Positions 23,757 through 51,660 of a stretch of 64,000 nt of DNA are shown piece after piece. A program made the translations under genes and the position numbers. The DNA lies in assembly GCA_945859605.1 (NCBI GenBank), contig OX243818.1, positions 33,586,507 through 33,650,506 of the forward strand, read 5' to 3'. The stretch comes from Lumbricus rubellus. Its lineage: Eukaryota > Annelida > Clitellata > Crassiclitellata > Lumbricidae. The stretch's first letter is position 1. The number at the start of each line of letters is the position of its first letter. A model generated the notes under the pieces. That model was not told the DNA's origin and did no database searches. It saw nothing but the letters and a program-made list of their open reading frames with translations.

Positions 23757-25366
23757 ACATCTCATCTCTGTTAGAGGTATTATTTTGTGGCTCTAATGGT
23801 AACAGCCACTTAAAACAGTTTTGTGATTTCACGGTAGCCATGAAGTCTCTTTCTCCAAATCTGTTTTCTTTATGCTTATTTATTGTTAAGGTTAACATTG
23901 CCTCAGTGTACAGTTGCATAACCTCTCTCTATCTATGTTCAGTTAAATTTTATCCATCCATGATGTCTACACAAAACAGTCAAATCAATCACAGGCTTAG
24001 AGAACCATATAAGTTACTGCTGGATCACAAATTTATTTGCTTATAAATTTCATTTTTTAAACCATATTTGTTAAATTTACATTATATAATAAAATTAAAT
24101 TTAGACATAGCTCACTGACATGGCTATAGCACAAGGCTGATAGCACTTAGCATCACCACTATTTTACAGTGCTCTTAAGACTGTTCTGCTCAACTCGAGT
24201 TGAGCTTTGAGCGCTCCTGAGTAGTCAACCGTGAAGGGGCATTATATTAAATTGCTGTATTAAATAAAATAAATAATAATCTTGGTATTCTGGTCTTTAG
24301 ACAAACATTTACAAGGGTAAAGTTTTAAACTTTAGCCTACATAAAACTACAGCTCTTGGAGTATCAGATGGATCCAGAGTTTAATGACAAGACTATGACA
24401 ACAAAGGTCATGGCCGTCAACAGAAATTATATTTTTTTATATTTGCCGTTCCTTTGCTTGGAGTATTCACTCACATTGTTCTTGAACTTTATAAAAGGGT
24501 ATCAATGGACACAACTGGTGTTTTAAACTCAATCTAAAAAATACAAGCACAATGAAATGAAATGACGATGTTAAACCAATGCATAATTTGCATATTGTGA
24601 TTAAATCTGTTAAATTACTACTACAAGTCAATAAATAAATTATTATATAAAATTCTGCAATATGAGATATTTATATTACAAAATCTGGCACTAAAAGCTT
24701 CATCTATTGAATGACACATTGGTGATTTATATTAAAAATTTTGGTGTTCATGAAAATATTATCAAGAGGCTTCAATGAAAATGTCACGTCCCTAACGTCA
24801 CGTCCCTAACGCTAATATGTCACGTCCCTAACGCTGTATCTATCAAATGAGCAGCAAAAATTTTCAAAACTCTACCAAAGCTTAAAGTACTAACAAAGTT
24901 AGCATTGCATAAAAATAATCAGAATTATACCTGTAGTCTAGTAAGATTGAGGTAAACTATTTACGAAAAACGTTAGGGACGTGACAACGACATTCTGAAA
25001 AACGCATAGTTTGTTCAGACGCATGCTGTGACAAAACGGTTCATCATAGAGACCTAATTTTTTCAGTGTTTTAAAGAGAATTGAACAGTGTGCAGGATAT
25101 ATGTTTAAAATGCTTGAATTGTACAGTCTGCTTTGACTGTGGTGCCTGTGCATTTCATCAATTTCTTATTTAAAAAATCCGTGAAATTTATACTTTTACG
25201 CATCTCTGCAATTTTGCGAATCTGAAGTAGTAAATCATGAAAAGATACCTAAAAAACTTTTCACAGGTGAACTACAAGCATCATACTATTAAAATATGAA
25301 GACAACCAATGCCTATACTGAATTTTAATTTTGGAGGTATGTGTCCCTGTTCTCATGGAATTGCCC
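22878..25366. mobile_element. Inverted-repeat element carrying eight GTTAGGGACGTGAC motifs
   Basis: The 2489-bp element starts GGGCAATTCCAT (22878-22889) and ends with the reverse complement (25355-25366). It is flanked by a 4-bp duplication ATAA (22874-22877 and 25367-25370). The 14-mer GTTAGGGACGTGAC occurs at 22891, 23071, 23258 and 23280 in the left part. Reverse-complement copies occur at 24783, 24797 and 24819, and a direct copy at 24972. No transposase frame is seen. It lies in what should be the first intron of the glutamine-rich gene. It contains a (CA)n run (about 23728-23757) and a SINE-tail fragment near 24208. Confidence 0.75.
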
Positions 25367-25617
25367 ATAAGATAAATCTGATTACAATATATGCTACGTT
25401 ATAATTGCGCAAATTTCTCAAATAAGCAACTTCCAGATTCTATTTTCGCCGAACGATAAGATCTACATGGCCTTAATATCCAACTAAAAACAAATTTTAT
25501 AACACGTAATTTAATTTCTATCTCGGGGCGGTCAAGTGGTATGGGTGCAGGTTCATACCGAGCTAAATAAAATCGGTCACCAGCACACGATTAAAAAATC
25601 AGCGCGTTGCACTTACA

Positions 25618-26968
25618 GAATAATTTATAACACTGTCTGAAATATATAGTTTTCGCGTTCTGTTAATCGCTGGCACAAAATTCATGCCATACGCTCATGA
25701 TCATCCATGTTTATTGTAGCACTACAAAGCGATTAATGAGGGTCGTCCTAAAAGCCAAGCGTCGCTCGATCACGTGACCCAACAGCTTCCAACAAAAATG
25801 CTAAATATCGTCGAAACGTGGCAGAAAATCAAAATATCAGCTTCTAGTCAACATCTGATAAACGCGTAGAGTCCAATTTTTGACCGATTTAGGATGTCCT
25901 TTTCCGGCGAGTAGGATTTGAATGAGAAATGGCGCGATTTCTCAGCCGATTTTCAAACAAAACCCAAACTGTCGACCGCCATTTTGTCAAATACCCAGAA
26001 GTCGCGCACAGTCTGGTTCAATGCCAGCACTCATCACTTTGGTGCGAGTAATGATTGGAACTTTTGTTTATTAAGGCCATTATTTTAACTAGTTTTAAAA
26101 TCATTATTAATTGTGGATTTGATATTCAGACCACTACTGCGTAAACATGTACTTGGAAATATTTATGTAATTGAAATTATATGGCATTTTTGCTGGGACT
26201 ACATTGCGAAGCGTTCAAATATGATAATTAGGCCTATGAGGGCCTAGGCCTAATTCTTACAATCAATTGGCCCTGTAGTAGAGTGAGTAGACTAGTGTCA
26301 AGGTTTAAAATTCACTAAAATAAAATAATCAATCCATCGATTTGAATCAATCACTGCCATTTACGAATTTAATGCTAACTAGGCTATAGCCTACACATTC
26401 TCTTAGGAATAGGCTCAGGGTCGGCCTTAGGGGCCTATATAGGCCTATATATTATATAAATAGGCATAGGCAGAATAGGCAGCTGCCTAGGCTATAGGGC
26501 GTTGAGTTCTAGTACGGGGTGCCATTTCCACAAAAGAAAGGTGCCAACTCCTCAAAGGGGTGTGCCATTTCCACAGAAGTGTAGCCTATATCAATAGTTT
26601 TCCTTCACTTATGACCATTTTCTGAAAAATTTAATATTAGGCCTATCCGGCCTTCAGTGCACTAATAAAATAATCATAGGCCTAATAAATTACTCAGTTG
26701 AGCGTATACGTTTATATAAGGTTCTGGCTAGCCTAATTCATCTTTAGATTCTGACACGGGTTAAACATTTGAGTGGAAATCTGAGGGCGCGTATAGGCCT
26801 AGATGACGGTGTAGCGCGATATGCTTAGCTTCTGAATACCGGTAGCGCTTTTCAAGCTCATGCCTGCAATCTGATATTACATGCGCTATCGTCTTGACAT
26901 AGCGAACACCCTATGACGCTAATCATAGTAGGCCTACATTTCGAGAAGTTAAAAATGCTTACGAATCA
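25618..26968. promoter_or_regulatory. Probable 5' exon and promoter region of the glutamine-rich gene
   Basis: About 25700-26040 is less AT-rich than its surroundings and includes GATCACGTGACC, a palindromic E-box of the USF/MITF type, and GCCATTTTGT, near a YY1-like core. A donor GTAAGT on the minus strand at 25611-25616 would end a noncoding exon here. From 26200 on the sequence is AT-rich with many TAGGCCTA octamers and no gene. The assignment is inferred. Confidence 0.35.
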
Positions 26969-26969
26969 T

Positions 26970-27180
26970 GGGGCACGGTGGTGCAGTGGTGGCGTCGTTG
27001 CATTGGAGCCGGAAGGTTCGGGGTTCGAATCCACTTCGCAGCGTAAGGACCTTGGGCAAGTCCTTCATTCACAATTGCTCAGCCCTTCGGCGTGAAACTC
27101 CGATGCAGTGTCCGCTCTGCATTCGGGAGCGCTTCTGAGTAGAGAGAGAGAGCTTGAAGGGGCGCTATAATAATAATAAT
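26970..27180 (+). mobile_element. tRNA-derived SINE
   Basis: An RNA polymerase III type 2 promoter is visible: A box TGGTGCAGTGG (about 26979-26989) and B box GGTTCGAATCC (27022-27032). The tRNA-related head is followed by a body and a 3' tail reading CTTCTGAGTAGAGAG, then GGGGCGCTATAAT and an (AAT)n run. No acceptor stem can fold, so it is a SINE and not a tRNA gene. It abuts the LINE fragment that follows. Confidence 0.82.
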
Positions 27181-27965
27181 AATAATAATTACGACGATTT
27201 ATATGGCGCAGTAACACAGCCATGCCGTTACAAGGGCGCCTTACAAAAACAGCTGCACCGGATAAGCCCTAGCGAACAAGTATGATTTTAGCCTGGCTTT
27301 AAAAGAGTCCACTGAGCCTGCTGATCGGATAGCGAGAGGAAGTCTGTTCCAGCAACGAGGACCAGCGACCGAGAAGGCACGATCGCCGAAGCACGTTCTC
27401 ATTCTCCGCACACGCAGATCAGACCTCTCGGATGATCTGAGCCGAAGCCCAGCCGCGGAGGAATGAGTCTCTGTGCAGCAATCGCGTAGGTACTCGGGCG
27501 CAGCTCCGTGAAGCGATTTGAACACGAGCAAACAGAGCTTGAATTCGATGCGAGATGGAACAGGCAGCCAGTGGAGGACATCACGGAGGAGCGGCGTGAC
27601 GTGGTCGTACTTTCTCCTGTTGCAGACTAGCCTCGCCGCGGCATTAAGCACTGACTGGAGTCCGTCCAAGAGGCACGCAGGCGCGCCGGCAAGCAAGCTG
27701 TTACAGCGATCCACCTTGGAAGTGACGAAAGCGGCGACGGCCGCCCTCGCGGCCTCAAAGGGCAAGGACTTGATGCAGCTCCTGATGAGACGGAGCTGCC
27801 GGAAGCAACAACCTACTGTCCAGGCGATATGGCGCCTCATGGACAGATCTGACTCCAGCAGGACGCCGAAATCGCGCACGGAAGTCGAAGGCCGTATCAG
27901 GGCCCCGCAGACACTCAGCGCGCCGGTATAACAAGTGCACATACAAACAAATAAGTCAGCCAACT
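27170..27965 (-). mobile_element. 5'-truncated CR1-like non-LTR retrotransposon (reverse transcriptase C-terminus)
   Basis: A minus-strand frame (27241-27963) encodes the end of a CR1/L2-clade reverse transcriptase. Landmarks in order are VRDFGVLLESDLSM, DRCNSLLAGAPACLLDGLQ, AARLV, YDHVTPLLRDVLHWLPV, FKLCLLVFKSLHG, GDRAFSVAGPRCWNRLP and SFKARLKSYLF. The catalytic FADD box lies upstream and is missing, as is usual for 5' truncation. The 3' UTR ends in an AAT run at about 27170-27190. The frame is intact over 240 codons, suggesting a fairly young insertion. Confidence 0.88.
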
Positions 27966-28568
27966 AGTGAATGTAGATTGAGCCACATTATGTTGACAGA
28001 CTGACAGTGGTTTAATTTATGACTAACTGTAACATGTCTGCCATCTAGCTAATGTTACTCACTTTATCATGCGGACAGCGGTTTATTACAACGGCCTATA
28101 ATGAGCATGGATCAGCCATCTAGCGAATGCAACAAACATGATTGACGGCAGAATAAATTTTGCAAAGCAGCTGCTGATGATGTGCTTACAATAATAATTA
28201 AGCGGGTTCGACGATCATCTCAACGTACATGTAGGTTGGCTGCCGAAAGTGTGGTCGTTGCAATAGACACGGAGACCAAAATTATTAATGGTTTGGATGA
28301 TTTAGTAGGTTTTAACCGATATTAAAATTCATGAGTTTATTGATTGATCGTAGGCCTATGTGTGTGCAGTGTGCACCCATTAATTTTTTGCCTGACATGT
28401 CTAATAAAGATGATAAGAATTTCCATAGGGGCATATAGGCCTACTGAGATTGATAATGTTCATAAACATTATCTATTACCCATCACCTCTAGAAGGACAC
28501 TAGATGACGAAATTCTAGCTGCAAATTAAGCCATTTGCCAATACATTGAAGGACACTGTGAATACAAA
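27966..28568. other. Intergenic; nothing recognised
   Basis: No coding exon, RNA gene or named repeat is visible in this AT-rich stretch apart from scattered TAGGCCTA octamers. Confidence 0.4.
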
Positions 28569-28571
28569 TAG

Positions 28572-29014
28572 GGGGCCGTCCATAAAGTATGTCACGCTCG
28601 AGGGAGGGGGGGTTAAGAAAGTGTGACAGTTTGTGACAGGGGGGTCAGGCCATGTGTGACGTCACACATTTATTTATTTATTTCTAATTCTTTAAAAAAA
28701 TTGTAGAATTTAATAGCTTTAAAAAAATTCACACATTTTGTGAAACATTTGAATTAGTTTTATGTCAAAATAGCATGAAATGCGTATCCCTGAATGTGTT
28801 GTTCACGATTCCTCTCGCTAGGAGCGCTAGTAATGCTGCTGCGAAGCCTTGTTTTAGGCCCTGATAATGTATAGCCTTTCGGTGTTAATGTTTACAAAAT
28901 TTCGAAAGTGTGACGTACTTTAGGGGGGGGGGCCGAGATTTGTGACAGTGTGTGAGAGGGGGGGGGGTTAAAAAAATGGTCAAAAATAGCGTGACGTACT
29001 TTATGGACGGCCCC
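28572..29014. mobile_element. MITE with GGGGCCGTCCATAAAGTA termini
   Basis: The left end GGGGCCGTCCATAAAGTA continues TGTCACGC; the right end is its reverse complement with one difference. TAG borders both sides (28569-28571 and 29015-29017), compatible with a 3-bp (or TA) target duplication. The interior is G-rich near both ends. No coding capacity. Confidence 0.75.
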
Positions 29015-29133
29015 TAGTAGGCCTACACGGTACACCTATATAGGCCTATGCCTAAACTAAAATGTCCCATCTGCCTCATCTGCCTTCCAACTTCCGGCCC
29101 AGAAGTACGACACCTGCCTTAGTAGGCTAGCTG

Positions 29134-29330
29134 TTCTGCCTCGGATTCTCTGATCCAATGCATGGTAGCCTAATTAACTTGATCGATCCGGACCACCTTT
29201 GGAGTTTGGACGACTCTTACGGACAACCCTTTTGACTTAATTAATGCAGCGCTCGTGGATAAGCTGGTGCCCCGCGCTTGGTTTTCGAGTAGCGCTTTAG
29301 AAGTGTGGAGATTACGATTACGATAAATTA
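29134..29330 (+). repeat. 3' end of an L2-like LINE, fragment
   Basis: This segment is the reverse-complement counterpart of 38255-38423, including GCAGCGCTCGTG, AAGCTGGTGCCCCGCGCTTG and a terminal ATTACG repeat. It is a plus-strand 3' UTR fragment of the family whose coding part is at 38424-39152, located 300 bp upstream of the SCAMP-A start codon. Confidence 0.65.
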
Positions 29331-29623
29331 TCTCATTGATGACTTGTTATGTTGTTCTCCTCCATGATTTGCTAAGTGCTAAGTTCGATCTGCCATTGGT
29401 GGCACTTTCAAATATCCTAATTGGTGATGCGTTCAAGACGCGTGATTGGTTCGACTAAAAATAGCCCATAAAAACCTGCGATTCGCAGTTGCAACGGGTA
29501 AGGATGAAAGATTAATAGATTTACATTGGTTAAAATAGGTATAGGCCTAGGCCTAGACATATTATAGTGGTTGTTGGGCTTGGTCGAATCGTCGAAGGTA
29601 GAGACTGAGAGTAGGTCTACACG

Positions 29624-45668
<16,045 letters not shown>

Positions 45669-45934
45669 GCCGTCGATGGAGTCTTTGCCAACAGCCGTAC
45701 TAATGTAGCACCTCGCTCCAGTTTTAAAAGAAAAATGAACTGTATCCGGTTACCTTACCTGACTTACATTAGCGTACCGTAACTTACATTAACCTAGCAA
45801 GTGTTATTGGCCTGTTACCAGGCAATTTATATTCTATTCTAGATGTGGGCTTATAAAACGCTGTACAACCTAATCAGAAGCGCTCCAGTACAAAGAACGC
45901 TCTCGAAAAAGAAGTCTTTAGGGAAAAAGCAACA

Positions 45935-46040
45935 ATCATTTCCCTCTATCCAGTTTCTATTTATGTAAATAATTAGTTTCAGCAATCCATTTAGGCAATC
46001 AATTATTTTTATCAATCCATTATCCAGCTTCCATTTTAAA
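45935..46040. repeat. Copies of the AGCTTCYATTTA repeat
   Basis: Several units of the type TCCAGCTTCCATTT / CAATCATTTCCC are present, the same motif seen inside 41255-41680 and at 55070-55265. They lie just after the SCAMP-A stop codon and probably form part of its 3' UTR. Confidence 0.5.
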
Positions 46041-46435
46041 ATGACAAAATAAAATTATTCAGGAATGTAAACTACTGGTTTTACGATGTATTATAACTAT
46101 GTAAAAATAATTACTGCTACATTTTACTGTAGGCCTATCTGTGACGCATGATTTCGAATACAATGAGAGCGAGTGGCAACATATTCTGACAAAAAATACA
46201 AATCTTAGAGTGCTGAGCAGAGTATGTTAGTTCAGTCTTCCCCTAACCTGCTATCATTTTTAGAACCAAAACGGACTCTGTTCAGGATATGGCTCGGTGC
46301 TCTTTTTTATGAGTGTTAACCAAAGACATTTTAGAGTGTCCTTGAGTGTTAACATAATCAATTTTATTTGGTTTAAGCAGCATACAATTTTGTATAATCT
46401 TTACTTTATGATGTTTAACTGTTGTAAGTCAAATT

Positions 46436-46629
46436 CAGGGCTTTTTTAATGTGCAGTTCTACACAAAATGTGCAGTTCTAAATGGATTTGTGCAGTTGTA
46501 GAAGCACTTCTGCACAGTTAAAACTAGCAAAAACTGGTCATTGTCCTCCGATTGTAAGTGATATACCATGGAGGATGGAAAGGAAAAGAAGAAGTTGTGC
46601 ATTTCTAAAAATTCCTTAAAACAGCCCTG
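46436..46629. mobile_element. hAT-like MITE, copy 1
   Basis: A 194-bp element from CAGGGC to GCCCTG with a perfect 8-bp duplication GTCAAATT (46428-46435 and 46630-46637). The interior carries repeated GTGCAGTTCTA words. Confidence 0.9.
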
Positions 46630-46874
46630 GTCAAATTAAAGTAGTATTTCTTATACAGACTTACAGATTTGTTTTTGTATATCCCGGTGCTTTGTATTTT
46701 GGTTGGCTTTTCGATATATTTGCTTCGTTCATGATCTCTCTGGCTGTGTGTCAGCATGATATACTGATTTTACAGGGTAAGCGCTCTACCAGTTGGGCGC
46801 CGTACGTACAGTTCTACACTATTTAAACAATGATTAGGCCTACTTTTATAATGTCATGATCTGATGCTTTCAGT

Positions 46875-47066
46875 CAGGACTGTTTTAAAGGAATTTTTAG
46901 AACTGCACAATCCATTCTTTCTTTTCCCATCCCCCACGATAAATTACTTCCAATTGGAGGTCAATGATCTTTTTTGCTAGTTTTAACTGTACAGAAGTGC
47001 TTCTACAACTGCACAAATCCATTTAGAACTGCATATTTTGTGTACAGCTGCACGTTAAAAACCCTG
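46875..47066. mobile_element. hAT-like MITE, copy 2 (inverted)
   Basis: A 192-bp copy of the same family in the opposite orientation, with a different perfect 8-bp duplication CTTTCAGT (46867-46874 and 47067-47074). The two insertions are therefore independent. Confidence 0.9.
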
Positions 47067-47510
47067 CTTTCAGTTCTACTGACGGATGTTTTATTCTGTT
47101 TTATGATATTGGATCATGTGCTGGTAGGCCTACTGTAGCATATACTTGAAGAACGCGTTTAGCCTAAATGTATAGGCCTACGTGACACGTGTCATGTATT
47201 TAATCAGATCTCCAAATCAAATTTATGAGTTATGATGAGGACAAATAATATTATTAGGCCTATGTCAGTCACTTTAGAAAATTACCCCGAACAAATCAAT
47301 TTAAGACACATCAGGTCAAGATGATGGAGAAAAGTCACCTAAACAAAAATGATGACTAGCCTATACAGAAATGAGATACCCGGTAGTGTAAGCCCAAACT
47401 GGTATGAAATATTCTAACTGGTATGAAATAGTCTAACTGGTATGACATGACCTATAGGCCTAACTAGTATAAGAGCCTAATTGGTATGAGAGTATGAGAT
47501 AGGCCTAGCC

Positions 47511-47800
47511 CAGGGTTGTCCAACCTTTTGGGGTGAAGGGCCACATTAACAATTTTGAAAAAATCCTAAATAATTTTATAACTTTATGCATAGGTCTACC
47601 AAGGCAAAATAATTTTAACATTTTTTATTTGTTCGTGTTAGTACGATACCCCACCACGCAAGAGAGGCATTTAGCTCTTGTGATAGTTTGGAGCTATATG
47701 CTATGACTCTAAACTGTATACGTGCAAGGTCGTACGCGTAGCTATAGGGACGTGTTTTGTGTGTTTGAACCCCCTCCAAATCAAATAGGCCTAATGTAAA
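47511..47800 (+). repeat. hAT (Charlie-type) terminal fragment
   Basis: The sequence CAGGGTTGTCCAACCTTTTG followed by GGGTGAAGGGCCACATT has the typical start of many hAT-Charlie elements. No matching right end was found, so the copy is truncated and its right limit approximate. Confidence 0.55.
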
Positions 47801-47917
47801 AATGAAATAGGGCCTAATGCATTTACTAATTGTAATTTGTAATTGCAATTGAACATTTATAAAGCGCCGCTCACAGATTCAGTAGCGCTCCCGATCCAAG
47901 TCAGCGCTCCCTCTAAC

Positions 47918-49094
47918 CAGGGCCGTTTTAAGGAGTTTTGGGCCCTATAGGCACAAACTCTAATCTTAAACGCAGCCATGAAGCTAATCGAGTATCCCTC
48001 CTCTGCGGGGAATCAGGCTGTTTTTAGGGGGGGACGGAAAGCAAGTAGGCTACTTGCTGAGACATGTAGCGCGGGAGGGGAGGGTATGGGAGGGAATGTC
48101 CTCCCACCAAAAATTTCAGAATTTTCGCATGGCAATGATGGCATTTTAAATGGCTCAACCATTGCAGTAGCCTACTGACATGAGTAGTCTAACTTGAAAA
48201 AATATTCTTGCAATTATAATAATGTCTTCTTTAGATTCCACATTGTAGGCCTAATGGTATCATTTTAAGCTGAGACATTAGCAAAATTAATCTATTAGCC
48301 CTATTTCAGTGCTGATAACAAGAGTGATTGAAAATTTCAATAAGTATAATTATTATTAGAATAATAATTTCTAAGTTAGGTATCATAAGTTCAGAAACTC
48401 AGTTCTGCTGCTTCTGGACCACTACAGTATAATGAATAACTGCAGACGGGTGCATAATTATAATATTCATATGCCCTACTTTATTGCACTGGACTTAGCT
48501 TATTCCCGTTGTTCAAAACGATCCTGCATTGCTGACCAGAATACAGTTCTCGGAATTTTTGCAATTGTTACACAAACCAAGAAGGAACCACAAAAATCTG
48601 GAAGCTGTATAGTAATGCTGCTGTTTTTACTAAGTGTTCAAGGAACAAAACATTTTGATATTTTGACAGTTTAAATAAAAAAATTTAGCACTGGAAAGTC
48701 GCCAATAATTGTACAAAAAGTCTTAGTACAAATATGGACAGTAAATTATACTAATTGTAGTCTAATAGGCTATGGTACTAGGCCCTATCATATATCACTT
48801 TAGTAGATTTTATCATCATAATCACGTAATTGTAAATAATGTCACGATATATTAGGCCTATTAGACGCTAGAGTGCATTTATTAATATAATAGTAGGTCT
48901 ATACTGCTGACACAGCTATCACAGCAATTTTTGTATTACAAGTGCAAAATAAATTAAGTTTAACATACGTTAAAGTTCGTATAATATGGTGCTAATTTGT
49001 TTGGCGATGTAGAATTTTTGGGTCGCCGCGGGGCCCCCTGTTGCGCGGGGCCCTAGGCACGTGCCTCGCGTGCCTAGGCCTTAAAACGGCTCTG
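47918..49094. mobile_element. hAT-like element with CAGGGCCGTTTTAAGG terminus
   Basis: It starts CAGGGCCGTTTTAAGG and ends CCTTAAAACGGCTCTG, flanked by CCTCTAAC (47910-47917) and CCTTTAAC (49095-49102), an 8-bp duplication with one change. The 1177-bp interior has no recognised transposase. Its end is shared by the insertion inside the mariner copy at 33060-33850. Confidence 0.85.
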
Positions 49095-49128
49095 CCTTTA
49101 ACAAATAGTAGGCCTAGGCCTACAGTCT

Positions 49129-49400
49129 TCAGCCGTTTACGGAACAGGGGAAGAGAGAGACCAGGGAGCTCAAGACGTAGATTTCGGGGGAGGCGGTTCC
49201 AGCAAGAAGGGCCAACCTAAGCAAAGCTTCTAGATAGGGCAGTAGCTCCTCGCATGCGGGAACAACAAGAAGGCCATTGGCAGCCGAACGGAGGGCAGAA
49301 CGACCAGGGAGAGTAGAAACCAGGTTACACAGCGCCCGACGATATGAGGGGGCTACCCCAAGAAGAGAATTGCGCATAGGTGTCAGAATCTTGAACTCAG
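49129..49400 (-). pseudogene. LINE reverse-transcriptase C-terminal remnant with a frameshift
   Basis: One minus-strand frame reads RRALCNLVSTLPGRSALRSA and then NGLLVVPA. The continuation is in another frame: RGATALSRSFA, VGPSCWNRLPRNLRLELP, then PLFRKRLK. This is the usual end of a non-LTR reverse transcriptase, broken by a frameshift and a stop. Confidence 0.65.
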
Positions 49401-49499
49401 TGCATATGATGACTATATATATTCTGTAATGAATTAGCCGTTCATGACCCGCTTTGTGTTTATCCAAAGTTCCAAACCCCTTAGGCGGTTACCCAGTGT

Positions 49500-49640
49500 A
49501 AGAATTGTGTAAAAATAACTGGGGGGTTGGACCATTATCCACTTGGAATCGGGGTGTGAAAAACAGACTTTAACATGGGGGCTCTAAGAAAGACTGGGGG
49601 GTTGAAACCCCCTCAACCCACCGGCAATTCTCACCCTGCG
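49500..49640. repeat. Short repeat bounded by AATTCTCACCCTG, copy 1
   Basis: The segment from AATAACTGGGGGGTTGGACC to CCGGCAATTCTCACCCTG recurs at 53750-53905. A more distant version lies inside the CAGTGGCGTAGCTA element. Inverted AGAATTG / CAATTCT ends suggest a small MITE. Confidence 0.5.
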
Positions 49641-50951
49641 GTTAGCCTCCCTGCTCACGGTCGAGTAATTAAGTCGACCCTAATAAGTCGGCCCCAGTCG
49701 ACTTGGTCATCCCAAGTCGGGTCGGGTCGTTTCTGCTCACCGCAACTGACCCCAGTAGAATTTTGTAGAGAGAAGTCACTTGAAGTTGCTTTAGTCACAA
49801 GTCGACTTAAACTGACTTGATACACAAACAAATAAAAAAAAGTCACTTTAAACCCATGACCGTGAGGCAAGGCCAACATTCAAGCAGTTTTCAGTTTTTG
49901 TAGTGTATTTACAAAAATGAAGGATGCATTAGGCTAGCAATCAGCATTAGGCTATATTATCTTGTCCTGGGCACGACGTTAAACTGCATCCATCCTCCGC
50001 CACAGGGGTCCAACAACGTCCCTGTCAGTGGCGTAGCTACCATGTGTGCAATGTGTGCAAAGCACACGGGCCCACGACCTCCAGGGCCCACAAGATTGTT
50101 GAATTATTAGCCTGTAATTTAACTTAATTAGTAATTCACATTGTTTTAATATGAAAGATGTATTTTTTGAACATACTTGATTTAGGTTACTTCACTACTT
50201 TTACTGATGCCCGTCAACCGCCAGGCAGGCAGGCAGACAGGACTATGCTATACTGAATTTCCTTTAACTTGTTTTTCGTCGCGAGTCAGGAAGGTCAAAA
50301 TTTGATTGCAAGATTAAGCTAATGTGTGTGAACGAAAATAATTAATAGGTCTAATTCAGTTTTATGTTGAGAACAGTAAACAAATTATGCCCGCATCTGA
50401 TTTTCGTTCACAAGCTTTTCTATGCAAAGGTCAAAGGCGGGGCGGCGGGCCTGTTATATCGTTTAGGATGGGTGTGATCACATCAGTCTATCTGTCACGT
50501 TCTTGTAACGCAATTAAATTTTGCGCCACAGAAACTTCATACATGTCACAGGCATTGCTCGTGTATTCCGGTCATATGCTGGATAAAAACAGTAGATATA
50601 GGCCTAGTAACGAAAGAAAACTGACATCTCCCTCAACCAGAGTGAGAATTTCCCGGGAGTTTAAGGTGGTTCAACCCTCGCTAGTCTTACTTAGGGTCAC
50701 ATTGTTAAGTCTTTTCACCTTTTCACAACCCAACCCACGTGAATCATAGTCTGACCCCCCAGTTATTTTTCAACAATTCTCACATTGCTCTCAAATTTTC
50801 TCAGCTTTTACCCCAAAATCAGGGAAACACCAAATTGAGCAAGTGGATCAGGGTTCTAAAAAATCCAGTAGGCCTATTTGCTCCAATTTTTGCACTTGTA
50901 AATAAAGAATATTGCTAATTTATTTTTAGGTAGGACCTACTATGAAAAATT

Positions 50952-51660
50952 CGTCTACCGAGTAACAGAAGGACGTAAGTAAAAAAATTCGAATGGAGAT
51001 AATTGAGTTAGTAGTTTGACACTCTGTATCAAATCAGCTTTATTTTATAAGTACGTGTTTGGTTGGTGACTAGACTTTAAAAACATGCAATTTTTAGCAT
51101 ACAACTTTTAATTTTAATGAAACACTCTTTAGCTGCAATATAAGTTCAGTGGCGGAGAATTCCTCCCCCCCCAATTCTCCTGGCCGGAGAATTGGGGAAG
51201 ACGAAGGTGTGGCCAAAGGAAAGAAAAACAGTTGATGACTTTAAAAAAAAATTGTAGTCCTCACGCTCAATTATTGGGGGGGGGACGAATGCATGGGCCG
51301 TCCCCTCCCAACCACTACATTCGGGTAGGGACCGTCCCTCTGTCCCCCTAGGCCTCCGCCCATGTATAAGTCACTTACGCCCTTTTGATTGTATATCACG
51401 TCAGTATGGACAGAGACTTACGCCCTTCTATCGGCCATTCTTATCACTGTAGATACATCACTTACGCCCTTCTGTTTCTTCAGAAAATGTCTCATATGTA
51501 CTTACGCCCTTTGATTACTGCATGTTACATAGGTATGCACATGTCACTTGCGTCCGTTTCTTAATCCACATCATAATATAATACCGGAAGAGCAAAAAAA
51601 CCAAAAAATATGAATTTTTTAGATTTCTGTCAGTTACGCCCTTCTGTTACTCGGTAGACG
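50952..51660. mobile_element. Nested element with CGTCTACCGAGTAACAGAAG terminus
   Basis: Left end CGTCTACCGAGTAACAGAAG continues GACGTAA; the right end is its near-exact inverse. AATT flanks it on both sides (50948-50951 and 51661-51664), while sibling element copy 2 has one AATT at the equivalent site. Variants of ACTTACGCCCTTCTG occur about five times toward the right end. A 4-bp duplication fits Sola-, Chapaev- or Ginger2-type elements; no coding region helps decide. Confidence 0.9.
51268..51364 (-). repeat. GC-rich MITE fragment ending CCGCCCATG, copy 1
   Basis: Read on the minus strand it begins CATGGGCGGAGGCC and contains CAGAGGGACGGTCCC, like the plus-strand copy at 53291-53385. It lies within the nested 709-bp element, making a third level of nesting. 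Confidence 0.6.

Noticed and set aside
22891..24985. GTTAGGGACGTGAC as interstitial telomeric sequence
   Set aside because: TTAGGG occurs only once per motif, never in tandem, and always within the same 14-mer.
26970..27050. Possible tRNA gene (A and B boxes)
   Set aside because: No acceptor stem or anticodon arm folds; the body and AAT tail mark it as a SINE. The same reasoning applies at 62410-62480.
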